Assembly: GCA_028278525.1 (NCBI GenBank)
Contig: JANQEE010000060.1
Location: forward strand, 1 to 64,000
Reading direction: 5' to 3'
DNA: 64,000 bases
From: Minwuiaceae bacterium
Lineage (GTDB): Bacteria; Pseudomonadota; Alphaproteobacteria; Minwuiales; Minwuiaceae
Shown: piece by piece, positions 1-7,983 of the stretch
Layout of the letters: every line of letters begins with the position of its first letter
How positions within the stretch are numbered: the first letter of the stretch is position 1
Program-made: the position numbers and the translations under genes
The notes under the pieces: generated by a model
Seen by the model: the letters and a program-made list of their open reading frames with translations, nothing else
Told to the model about the DNA's origin: nothing
The model's database searches: none

Positions 1-235
1 CACATCTCGGATCACAGGCCAACGGCATTCTGAAGAAGTGAGTCATTTCAATGCTCTACCGTTTTCACGCAATGCCGCATTCAAAGCACTTAGGGCTCCG
101 CAACATATTGAAATTTCTACACCTTTTGAGATGTGTGAATCCCGTAGCCCGTGGGGAGAGGGTTGTGAAGGCTTGGCGAGGTGTTGAGCCGAGCCTTAGC
201 CGGAGCTGGGTGAGGGGTAGGACTGGCGGCGCTGT
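1..235. other. Left edge without a convincing gene
   Basis: No reading frame here looks like a real gene. Frame 3 reads LGSQANGILKK before a stop at 39-41, which could be the C-terminus of a gene entering from the left, but twelve residues are too few to tell. Near-complementary arms at 168-177 and 188-197 (9 of 10 pairs) form a small hairpin without a T tract. It could end transcription of the minus-strand gene that stops at 236. Confidence 0.3.
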
Positions 236-3169
236 TCAGGCGAGCGCCTGTTCCAGCACGCGGGCGACGTGGATTGCCTCGCGGCGAGCGCCGTCGTGGA
301 TCTGGTGGCGGCAGGAGGTGCCGTCGGCGACCAGGATGGCGTCATCGGCGGCGGCGCGGACGGCGGGCAGCAGGCTGAGTTCGGCCATCTTCATCGACAC
401 GTCGTAATGGGCCGAGTCATAGCCGAAGGAACCGGCCATGCCGCAGCAACTGGATTCGACGGTTTCGACCTTCAGGCCGGGTACGAGGCCGAGCACCTTT
501 TCCACCGCGCCGAGAGCGGCGAAGGCTTTTTGATGGCAGTGGCCGTGTAATAGCGCCTTGCCTGCATCCAAGGGTTTGAGCGGCAGGTTGAGGCGGCCGG
601 CCGTGGCTTCACGGTCGAGGAATTCCTCGAACAGCAGGGCCTGCCCGGCCAGCGCCTTGCTGTCGGCGCCGGGCAGGACCGCCTGCAACTCGTCGCGGAA
701 GGTCAGCAGGCAGGAGGGTTCCAGCCCGATCACCGGCAGGCCGCGTTCCACGAAGGGCTTTAGGGCCGCGACGGTGCGGCGCATCTCGGCGCGGGCTTCC
801 TCGACCAGGCCGCCGGCCAGGAAGGTCCGGCCGCAGCAGAGCGGCCTGCGCTCGCCGGCGGCGGCCGGCAGATGTACGCGGTAGCCTGCAGCCCGCAATA
901 CGTTGAGCGCAGCGCGGGCGTTTTCCGGTTCGAACCAGGTGTTGAAGGTGTCGACCAGGAGCACCACCTCCCCCGCCCCGGCCCCTTCCGCTTCGGCGGC
1001 ACCGCGGAATGCATCGCGGCGGAATTTCGGCAGGCTGCGCCGGGCGCTGAGGCCCAGCAGACGCTCGCTCAACGCGGCCAGTCCGGGAACCGTATCGCGC
1101 AAACCGGTGAGCCACGACAGCGCCGCGGCATAGGGCGCATAGCGCGGCAGGTAGGCGACGAGGCGGTCCTTCATGGTAAGACCGTGCGCCCGCGTGTAGT
1201 GGTGCAGAAATTCGGTCTTCATGCGCGCCATGTCGACACCGGTCGGGCATTCGCGCCTGCAGCCCTTGCAGCCGACGCAGAGGTCCATGGTGTCGCGCAT
1301 TTCGTCGGAAGTGAAGGCGTCCGGGCCGAGCTGGCCGGTGATCGCGAGGCGGAGCGTGTTGGCGCGGCCGCGCGTTACGTGCTGTTCGTCCTGCGTCACG
1401 CGGTATGACGGGCACATGACGCCGGGGTCGGCTTTGCGGCAGGCGCCGTTGTTGTTGCACATCTCCACCGCGCCGGCGAAGCCGCCCCATTCCGACCAGT
1501 CGAGCGCGGTGTCGATTTGCTCGGCGGCATAATCCGGCGGAAAGCGGAACAGCGACCGGTCGTCCATGCGGAACGGCCGGACGATCTTGCCGGGATTGAA
1601 CAGGCCTTCGGGGTCGAATGAGTCCTTCACCCGCTCGAAATTCTCGACCATGCGCCGGCCGAACATCGGCGCGTGGAATTCGGAACGGACGATGCCGTCG
1701 CCATGCTCGCCGGAATGGGAGCCCTTGTATTCGCGGACCATGGCGAAGGCTTCTTCGGCGATGGCGCGCATCGCCTTGGCGCCGGCCTCCTGCTTCAGGT
1801 TCAGGATCGGCCGGACATGCAGGCAGCCGACCGAGGCATGGGCGTACCAGGTGCCGGTGGTGCCGTGCTTTTCGAAGACCCGGGTCAGGCGGTCGGTATA
1901 CTCGGCGAGGTCGTCCAACGGCACGGCGCAATCCTCGACGAAGGAGACCGGCTTGCCGTCGCCCTTCATCGACATGACGATGTTGAGGCCGGCCTTGCGC
2001 ACCTCCCAGACCTGCTTCTGGAAATCGGGGTCGGTCACCTCGACCACGCCGCCGGGCAGACCGAGGTCGGCCATCAGTTCGACCAACCGGCTAAGCAGGC
2101 GATGCTGTTCCGCCGCGTCCTCGCCGGCGAATTCGACCAGCAGCAGGGCGTCGGGCTCGCCGGAAACGAAACGGTCGAGGGTCGGGCGGAAGGCCGGGAT
2201 CTCGCGGGCCAGCTCGATCAGGGTGCGGTCGACAAGTTCGACCGCCGCCGGGCCAAGCTCGACGATGGCCGGGGTCGAGGCCATCGCCTTGTGCAGCGAC
2301 GGGAAATGGCAGACGCCGAGCGTCTTGTGCGGCGGGATCGGCTGCAGATCCAGTTCGATCCTGTTGAAGAAGCCGAGCGTGCCTTCGGAGCCGACCAGAA
2401 GATGGGCCATGTTTCCGCCGAGCGGCGGCACCATGTCGATGTTGTAGCCGCCGACGCGGCGCTGAAGCGCCGGGAAGCGGGCCGCGATCTCGTCGCGTTC
2501 GCGGTCGGCCAGCGCGCTCATGTCCCGTACCAGATCGGCATAGCGGGGATTATTCTCCAGTCCTTCGAGGTTGCCGGAGACTTCGCCGAAACGCGCCACG
2601 CTGCCGTCGGCCAGCAGCGCGTCGATGGCGCGCACGTTATGGACCATGTTGCCGTAGCGGATGGAGCGGGCGCCGCAGGAATTGTTGGCCGTCATGCCGC
2701 CGATGGTGGCGCGGCTGCCGGTGGAAACGTCGACCGGAAAGAACAGGCCGTGGCGTTTCAGGTGGGCGTTGAGGCGGTCCAGGACCAGGCCGGGCTGGAC
2801 GACGGCGCGGCGGGCTTGCGCATCCACCTCCAGCACGTCGCGCATATATTTGCTGGTGTCCAGCACCAGCGACTCGCCCACGGTCTGGCCGCATTGCGAG
2901 GTGCCGCCGCCGCGCGGCAGCACGGGTACGCCGGCGTCGCGCGCGATCTCCACCGCCGCGGCCACGTCGGCCTCGTGCCGCGGCACGACCACGCCGAGCG
3001 GCTCGATCTGGTAGATCGAGGCGTCGGTCGCGTACCGGCCGCGCGAGAAGGCGTCGAACAGGACCTCGCCTTCCAGCGTGTCGCGCAGGCGCCCGGCCAG
3101 CGCGCTGTCGCCGATACGGGACCGGTTGGGCCGGGCATTCGGTGTGAGACGCGGCACGGCCTCGTTCAC
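236..3169 (-). CDS. FAD-binding and 4Fe-4S 2-hydroxyacid dehydrogenase (D-2-hydroxyglutarate/D-lactate dehydrogenase type, YdiJ-like)
   Basis: A 977-residue fusion of an FAD-linked oxidase with an iron-sulfur, CCG-domain half, the layout of YdiJ-type dehydrogenases (about 1,000 residues). The N-terminal part carries the FAD_binding_4 signature (PRGGGTSQ, GGMTANNSCG), then the FAD-oxidase C-terminal domain. Around residue 630 is a ferredoxin motif CVGCKGCRRECP, and near residue 908 the SSCCGMAGSFG motif of CCG domains. It should oxidise a D-2-hydroxyacid and pass electrons to the quinone pool or a carrier. The start is a GTG at 3169 with GAGGTGA just upstream. The open frame runs on to 4624, but that part is antisense to the aminotransferase. 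It is divergent from that gene across 81 bases, which suggests shared control. The exact substrate is unknown. Confidence 0.88.
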   Translation of the reverse strand: MNEAVPRLTPNARPNRSRIGDSALAGRLRDTLEGEVLFDAFSRGRYATDASIYQIEPLGVVVPRHEADVAAAVEIARDAGVPVLPRGGGTSQCGQTVGESLVLDTSKYMRDVLEVDAQARRAVVQPGLVLDRLNAHLKRHGLFFPVDVSTGSRATIGGMTANNSCGARSIRYGNMVHNVRAIDALLADGSVARFGEVSGNLEGLENNPRYADLVRDMSALADRERDEIAARFPALQRRVGGYNIDMVPPLGGNMAHLLVGSEGTLGFFNRIELDLQPIPPHKTLGVCHFPSLHKAMASTPAIVELGPAAVELVDRTLIELAREIPAFRPTLDRFVSGEPDALLLVEFAGEDAAEQHRLLSRLVELMADLGLPGGVVEVTDPDFQKQVWEVRKAGLNIVMSMKGDGKPVSFVEDCAVPLDDLAEYTDRLTRVFEKHGTTGTWYAHASVGCLHVRPILNLKQEAGAKAMRAIAEEAFAMVREYKGSHSGEHGDGIVRSEFHAPMFGRRMVENFERVKDSFDPEGLFNPGKIVRPFRMDDRSLFRFPPDYAAEQIDTALDWSEWGGFAGAVEMCNNNGACRKADPGVMCPSYRVTQDEQHVTRGRANTLRLAITGQLGPDAFTSDEMRDTMDLCVGCKGCRRECPTGVDMARMKTEFLHHYTRAHGLTMKDRLVAYLPRYAPYAAALSWLTGLRDTVPGLAALSERLLGLSARRSLPKFRRDAFRGAAEAEGAGAGEVVLLVDTFNTWFEPENARAALNVLRAAGYRVHLPAAAGERRPLCCGRTFLAGGLVEEARAEMRRTVAALKPFVERGLPVIGLEPSCLLTFRDELQAVLPGADSKALAGQALLFEEFLDREATAGRLNLPLKPLDAGKALLHGHCHQKAFAALGAVEKVLGLVPGLKVETVESSCCGMAGSFGYDSAHYDVSMKMAELSLLPAVRAAADDAILVADGTSCRHQIHDGARREAIHVARVLEQALA

Positions 3170-3250
3170 AGGGTCACCTCGCTGCTTGGGAAACCGCTTG
3201 ACGCCATGATAGGATTCCCCAGGTCGAATACAAGCAAACGGCGGGGCAGG

Positions 3251-4477
3251 GTGCCCGGCCAAGACGGCGGAGACAGCGGTTTGCAAACCCATACAGGACG
3301 GCACTTCCTCCAGATTCCCGGACCGACCAACGTGCCGGACCGGGTGCTGCGCGCGATTTCCTATCCGACCATCGATCACCGCGGGCCGGAATTCCAGGAA
3401 CTGGCCCATACCGTGCTGGCACGCGTGAAGACGGTGGTGAAGACAGAGCAACCGGTGGTGATCTATCCGGCCTCCGGCACCGGCGCCTGGGAAGCGGCCC
3501 TGGTCAACACGCTGTCGCCCGGCGACAGGGTGCTGATGGCGGAAACCGGTCATTTCGCCAGCCTGTGGCGGGAGATGGCGGAACGCCTGGGGCTCGCCGT
3601 CGAGGTCATGCCCGGCGAATGGGGGCACGGCGCGGACCCGGGCGCCATCGGCGCGCGGCTGGCCGAAGACAAGGCCAAAGAGATCAAAGCCGTCTGTATC
3701 GTCCATAACGAGACGTCGACGGGCGTGACCAGCCGTATGGCCGAGATCCGCAAGGCCATCGACGGCGCCGGACATCCGGCTTTGTTCATGGCGGATACGA
3801 TCTCTTCGCTCGCTTCCATCGACTACCGGCAGGACGAGTGGGGTGTCGACGTCACCGTCGCGGGTTCCCAGAAGGGATTGATGCTGCCGCCGGGGCTGAG
3901 CTTCAACGGAGTCAGCGAGAAGGCGCTGGCTGCATCGAAGGCCGCGCGGCTGCCGAAGTCGTTCTGGGGCTGGGAGCCGATGCTGGAAGCCAACCGGAAC
4001 GGCATGTTCCCCTATACGCCGGCGACCAACCTGCTGTTCGGCCTGCGCGAGGCGTTGGTCATGCTGCTGGACGAGGAAGGCCTGGACAACGTGTTCGCCC
4101 GCCACGACCGCCATGCGGAAGCGACACGACAGGCGGTCAATGCCTGGGGGCTGGAGGTGCTGTGCGCCGACCCGCGGGAATATTCCAGTTCGCTGACCGC
4201 AGTGAAGATGCCGGCAGGACACGATGCCGACGCGCTGAGGCGGCTGATCCTGGAGCGGTTCGACATGTCGCTCGGCAACGGCCTGGGCAAGCTGGCGGGC
4301 ACGGTGTTCCGTATCGGGCATCTGGGATCGTTCAACGACGTGACCCTGGCCGGTACGTTGTCCGGGGTGGAGATGGGCCTGAGGCTGGCCGGCGTCCCGA
4401 TCAGCGCCAGCGGGGTCGAGGCGGCGCTGAAAAGCATGGCGTCGGCCGCGCAACCGGCGAAAGCCGCGGCCGAATAG
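3251..4477 (+). CDS. Serine-glyoxylate / alanine-glyoxylate aminotransferase
   Basis: A class V PLP aminotransferase of about 408 residues. It opens with GRHFLQIPGPTNVPDRVLRA, the N-terminal hallmark of serine-glyoxylate aminotransferases, and carries YPASGTGAWEA and the PLP-lysine region VAGSQKGLMLPPG (Lys near residue 206). It should transfer the amino group of serine or alanine to glyoxylate, giving glycine. Next to a divergent 2-hydroxyacid dehydrogenase this points to glycolate/glyoxylate or serine-cycle metabolism. The start is uncertain: GTG 3251 follows a GGGGCAGG stretch, TTG 3281 has GGCGGAG upstream, and ATG 3206 would add residues unlike the family. Confidence 0.88.
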   Translation: MPGQDGGDSGLQTHTGRHFLQIPGPTNVPDRVLRAISYPTIDHRGPEFQELAHTVLARVKTVVKTEQPVVIYPASGTGAWEAALVNTLSPGDRVLMAETGHFASLWREMAERLGLAVEVMPGEWGHGADPGAIGARLAEDKAKEIKAVCIVHNETSTGVTSRMAEIRKAIDGAGHPALFMADTISSLASIDYRQDEWGVDVTVAGSQKGLMLPPGLSFNGVSEKALAASKAARLPKSFWGWEPMLEANRNGMFPYTPATNLLFGLREALVMLLDEEGLDNVFARHDRHAEATRQAVNAWGLEVLCADPREYSSSLTAVKMPAGHDADALRRLILERFDMSLGNGLGKLAGTVFRIGHLGSFNDVTLAGTLSGVEMGLRLAGVPISASGVEAALKSMASAAQPAKAAAE

Positions 4478-4507
4478 GCAACCGCACGTCACAAGAACAG
4501 GGCCGAC

Positions 4508-4527
4508 TGGGAAGAATCCCACTTTTT
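4508..4527 (+). terminator. Weak intrinsic terminator after the aminotransferase gene
   Basis: A short stem TGGGA / TCCCA with an AGAA loop is followed by C and five T residues, 30 bases after the aminotransferase stop. The stem is only 5 bp, so termination may be partial. Confidence 0.4.
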
Positions 4528-4581
4528 GGCATGCCTTGTTGCTGCAAGATCCGCGAGAGCAGGCCATAATCCGACGACGCG

Positions 4582-5475
4582 ATGGGGAAACTGCGGATGC
4601 CGGACAGTAATCGTTCGCTGGCAATCTTGTTTGTCGATATCTCGGACAGCACCGGGCTGTACGAAACCCTGGGCGACGCCGAGGCGCACCGCCTGACCAC
4701 GGAGTGCCTGGAACGGTTGAAGAAGTCGACCGAGTCGCATGGCGGCGACGTCATCAAAACCCTGGGCGACGGCGTGATGAGCACATTCCCCACCGCCGAC
4801 GCCGCAGTGATGGCGGCGACCGGCATGCGCGAAGAGGAAAGCCAGGGCCAGTTGACCATCCGGTCCGGAATCCATGTCGGCCCGGTGATCGAAGACACCG
4901 ACGATGTCTATGGCGATTCCGTCAACGTGGCCGCGCGGCTGAACGCGCTGGCCGAGGCCGACGAGATCGTCCTGAGCGAGGAAGCGGTCGCGACATTGTC
5001 GCCGATGTTACGGATGGGCACTCGGCTGATCGACCGCAACGTTTTGCGCGGCCGGAGCGGTGCGACCAACATCTACGAGATCGCCCCGACGGAAGCCGAC
5101 GCGACGGTAATGTCCAGCGCCATCGTGAACGCCGAGTTGGAAGGCACGTCCCTGGTGCTCGGCTACCGGGGGCAAGAATTCACGATGGACGGCGACGTTC
5201 GGAAGTTCATTATCGGCCGCGATCCGTCGAGCGACGTGGTCGTCGATTTCTCCTATGCCTCGCGCCAGCATGCGACCATCGAACGGCGGCGCAACCGGCT
5301 GTATCTGGTGGATCACAGCCGCAACGGCACCTACCTGGTGCTGCGCGACGAAGAGCCGGTTTTCCTGCGCCGCGAGGCCTCGCCGCTGAGCGGCACGGGG
5401 TCCATCGCGCTCGGCCGTTGGGAGAAGGCGGAACAGGACGACCTGATTTCATTCCGAGAGACAACCGGGGCCTGA
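4582..5475 (+). CDS. Class III adenylate/guanylate cyclase fused to an FHA domain
   Basis: 297 residues. The N-terminal half is a class III nucleotidyl cyclase catalytic domain: metal aspartates in FVDISDSTG and LGDGVM, a lysine in GDVIKTLGDG, and YGDSVNVAARL supplying the base-selecting Asp and the transition-state Arg. The Lys/Asp pair suggests ATP as substrate. The C-terminal part (from about residue 200) is a forkhead-associated phosphothreonine-binding domain with GRDPSSD, SRQH and the SRNGTYL loop. No membrane segment is seen, so the protein should be soluble. FHA output suggests binding to a phosphorylated partner; the only Hanks kinase in the window lies 44 kb away. ATG 4597 has a better ribosome site (GGGG 9 bases upstream) and may be the true start. 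Confidence 0.85.
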   Translation: MGKLRMPDSNRSLAILFVDISDSTGLYETLGDAEAHRLTTECLERLKKSTESHGGDVIKTLGDGVMSTFPTADAAVMAATGMREEESQGQLTIRSGIHVGPVIEDTDDVYGDSVNVAARLNALAEADEIVLSEEAVATLSPMLRMGTRLIDRNVLRGRSGATNIYEIAPTEADATVMSSAIVNAELEGTSLVLGYRGQEFTMDGDVRKFIIGRDPSSDVVVDFSYASRQHATIERRRNRLYLVDHSRNGTYLVLRDEEPVFLRREASPLSGTGSIALGRWEKAEQDDLISFRETTGA

Positions 5476-5476
5476 C

Positions 5477-6589
5477 ATGCCGGATAGCGATTACGTGCCC
5501 GAGCCGGGCGATGCCTGGCAACGGATGGATGCGGCCGACGCCGGGTTCGACGCAGCCCGCCTGGCCGATGCCGTGGACTTCGCGGAGGCCTCGGAAATCG
5601 GCTGGTCGCGGGACTTGAACGAGGTGCTGGCGGGCGGCGAGTTCGAGCCGCCGCCGTGGAACGAGATCCTGGGCCCGGTTGAGCCGCGCGGCCCGACCAA
5701 CGGCCTGCTGCTGAGGCACGGACGCATTGTTGCCGAATGGGGCGAGACGACCCGCGCCGACATGACCTTCAGCGTCGCCAAGAGCTACCTGGCCATCCTG
5801 GCGGGCATCGCCGTCGGCGACGGCCTGATCCGGGACGTTTCCGACCCAGCCGGCGGCTATGCGCTGGACGACGGTTTCGAGTCCGCCCAGAACCGGACGA
5901 TCACCTGGGAACACCTGCTGCAGCAGACCAGCGAATGGGAAGGCGAGCTGTGGAGCAAGCCGGACCTGATCGATCGGAACCGGCAGGTCGGGACCGGGGC
6001 CGACAATTCGCGCAAAGGACATCATCGCGATCTGGCGAAGCCGGGCGATTACTGGGAATACAACGATGTCCGGGTGAACCGACTGAGCCTGAGCCTGATG
6101 CAGGTCTTCCGCCGGCCGCTGCCCGAGGTGCTGGCGGACCGGGTGATGCGGCCGATCAGCGCGTCCGAAGACTGGGCCTGGCACGGCTACCGCAACTCCA
6201 CGGTTGAAATCGACGGACGCGCGATGACGTCGGTGCCCGGCGGGTCGCACTGGGGCGGCGGGCTTTGCATCTCGGCCCAGGATCAGGCGCGGCTCGGCCT
6301 ACTGGTGCTGCGCAGCGGGGTTTGGGGCGAGCAACGAGTCCTGCCGCAGGGCTGGACCGAGCGGATGCTAGCCCCCTGCCCGATCAACCCACAATACGGC
6401 TACCTCTGGTGGCTGAACACGGATCGGCAGCAATATCCGAGCGCCCCAGCGACCAGCTTTGCCGCCGTCGGCGCCGGCGGCAACATCATCTGGATCGATC
6501 CGGCGCACGACATGGTGCTGGTCGCCCGCTGGCTCGACAATGCCAAGACCGATGCGGCTATAGCCGGGTTCCTAGACGCCCTTCTCTAA
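5477..6589 (+). CDS. Beta-lactamase-fold serine hydrolase (class C / esterase family)
   Basis: 370 residues of the beta-lactamase/transpeptidase-like family (COG1680). The catalytic Ser-x-x-Lys is SVAK near residue 99, a tyrosine motif lies in YWEYNDVRVN, and GAGGN replaces the usual KTG/HTG motif. No signal peptide is visible, so it is probably cytoplasmic and more likely an esterase or amide hydrolase than a resistance enzyme. It starts one base after the cyclase-FHA stop, so the two are probably co-transcribed. The natural substrate cannot be deduced. Confidence 0.8.
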   Translation: MPDSDYVPEPGDAWQRMDAADAGFDAARLADAVDFAEASEIGWSRDLNEVLAGGEFEPPPWNEILGPVEPRGPTNGLLLRHGRIVAEWGETTRADMTFSVAKSYLAILAGIAVGDGLIRDVSDPAGGYALDDGFESAQNRTITWEHLLQQTSEWEGELWSKPDLIDRNRQVGTGADNSRKGHHRDLAKPGDYWEYNDVRVNRLSLSLMQVFRRPLPEVLADRVMRPISASEDWAWHGYRNSTVEIDGRAMTSVPGGSHWGGGLCISAQDQARLGLLVLRSGVWGEQRVLPQGWTERMLAPCPINPQYGYLWWLNTDRQQYPSAPATSFAAVGAGGNIIWIDPAHDMVLVARWLDNAKTDAAIAGFLDALL

Positions 6590-6610
6590 CGCTGCTTTTT
6601 TTGGTTCACC

Positions 6611-6695
6611 GGCCTAGCCGGCCCGCTCCCCCGTCCCAACCACCCATGAGGGTACCCTTGGGGTGGTTGGGACGGGGGAGCGGGCCGGCTAGGCC
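6611..6695. repeat. 35-bp perfect inverted repeat (long hairpin) between convergent genes
   Basis: Arms 6611-6645 and 6661-6695 are exact reverse complements over 35 bases. The 15-base loop contains a further AGGGTACCCT palindrome, so the whole 85 bases fold almost end to end. It sits between the stops of two convergent genes and could act as a bidirectional terminator. A stem this long and perfect, with no T tract, could equally be a recently copied miniature repeat. Confidence 0.9.
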
Positions 6696-6709
6696 TGAAA
6701 CGATATCTC

Positions 6710-7009
6710 CTAACGCCCGCCGCCCGGACCGCCGGGATAGGCCCGCGGGAAATTCAGGCCGTCTTCGAGGCAACGCTTGTAGCCTTCGGCCCAGCCTTTC
6801 TTGAAATCCTCCGTCGCGCCCGGCGGAATCGGGAAATAGTCCTTGCCCGGCCAGTTGGCGTCGGCGTAGCCGGACTGGCAGCCGTAGGCATCGCCACTGT
6901 CATAGGTCTGGAAACGATCCGCGGTCGCGCAGGCCGACAAAGCCGCGGTGGCCGTGACGACCGCCAAAACGGTGAGTGGGCGGCGAATTACCGATCTGTT
7001 CGAACGCAT
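6710..7009 (-). CDS. Small outer-membrane-type lipoprotein of unknown function
   Basis: 99 residues. The N-terminus MRSNRSVIRR is followed by a hydrophobic stretch ending in the lipobox LSAC, so the mature protein would be lipid-anchored at Cys. The mature part has two cysteines besides the lipid-anchored one, is rich in Tyr and Gly, and contains FKKGWAEGYKRC, reminiscent of small DUF lipoproteins of alphaproteobacteria. The start at 7009 is chosen for the perfect AGGAGG six bases upstream; the open frame itself extends to 7060. Function unknown. Confidence 0.75.
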   Translation of the reverse strand: MRSNRSVIRRPLTVLAVVTATAALSACATADRFQTYDSGDAYGCQSGYADANWPGKDYFPIPPGATEDFKKGWAEGYKRCLEDGLNFPRAYPGGPGGGR

Positions 7010-7254
7010 CGCATTCCTCCTAAGGCCTTCGTCGCATGGCCGGTTCGCTATCCGAGCCAAATTGGCCCGGCGCGGACATTACTCAATGGCCATCGACGGT
7101 TTTGTAGCGCGCGTCACAGCTTACGTAAGATACCGGCATTCGGATTTGTGGCAGGTCAACAGACCGACACAATTCCGTCATGCGCCGGGATTTGCGCCAA
7201 CGGCGAATTTGGTTAGGCTGCCCCGCCGTAGAGTGGTAGCGAAGGGGTTTAGCG

Positions 7255-7977
7255 TTGGGCGCCGAACGAAAGATCATCGTCGAGCCGCGGTTCCGCGGGC
7301 CGCCGGAATCCGGCAACGGCGGGTACGTTTCCGGCCTGATGGCGCGGCATCTGGTGGGCGGCGAGGACGGCGCGGAGGTAACGCTCAGGCTGCCGATCCC
7401 GCTTGGCCGCGACCTGACGCTGGAGGCCCGCAACGGCACATTGAATCTGACCGAGGGCGACGCGCTGATCGCCGAGGCTTGCGCGAAACCGCTGAATATC
7501 GACGTGCCGGAACCGCCGGATGTTGCCGACGTCGCGCGGGCGAGCGAGCGTGGCGGCAGCTTCGAGGACAGCCCCTACAATAATTGTTTCGTTTGCGGCC
7601 GCCAGCGGGCCGTCGGCAAAGGCCTTCGGGTTTTCGCCGGCGCGATCGACGGCCGGCGGATCGTGGCGGCGCCGTGGATCCCGTACGCCGAACTGGCCGA
7701 CGAAACCGGGCATGTCGATCCAATGTACCACTGGGGCGCGCTGGACTGCCCGGGCGCCGAGGCGCTGTCGCTGGACGAGCGGCGTCCGATCACCACCGGG
7801 CGCATGCATGGCCGCGTCTACCAGCCGGCCGAGGTCGGCGAGACCTGCCGGGTGATCGGCTGGGAAATCGGCCGGGACGGTCGCAAGCTCTATTCGGGCA
7901 CCGCCGTTTTCAAGGAGAACGGCGCCTTGAGCGCGGCGGCGTTGACCACCTGGATCGAGATCAAAACGGCAAGCTGA
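7255..7977 (+). CDS. Hot-dog-fold thioesterase-like protein
   Basis: 240 residues. Features such as GGYVSGLMARHL near the start and the central NNCFVCGRQ motif followed by a second hot-dog-like half are typical of alphaproteobacterial double-hot-dog proteins annotated as thioesterase-like. It may act on acyl-CoA or similar esters, but I see no defining catalytic residue. Initiation appears to be TTG at 7255 with a poor ribosome site (AGGGG about ten bases upstream). It stands alone, facing the convergent MFS gene with six bases between the stops. Confidence 0.65.
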   Translation: MGAERKIIVEPRFRGPPESGNGGYVSGLMARHLVGGEDGAEVTLRLPIPLGRDLTLEARNGTLNLTEGDALIAEACAKPLNIDVPEPPDVADVARASERGGSFEDSPYNNCFVCGRQRAVGKGLRVFAGAIDGRRIVAAPWIPYAELADETGHVDPMYHWGALDCPGAEALSLDERRPITTGRMHGRVYQPAEVGETCRVIGWEIGRDGRKLYSGTAVFKENGALSAAALTTWIEIKTAS

Positions 7978-7983
7978 CGGCGC

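Noticed and set aside
51-407. 118-residue plus-strand frame at the left edge
   Set aside because: Overlaps the end of the dehydrogenase antisense and has no family features.
1673-3250. 934-residue frame leading into the aminotransferase
   Set aside because: The first 525 residues are antisense to the dehydrogenase and resemble no domain.
3170-4624. Extension of the dehydrogenase frame to 1,462 residues
   Set aside because: It runs antisense through the aminotransferase gene; GTG 3169 has its own ribosome site and matches family length.
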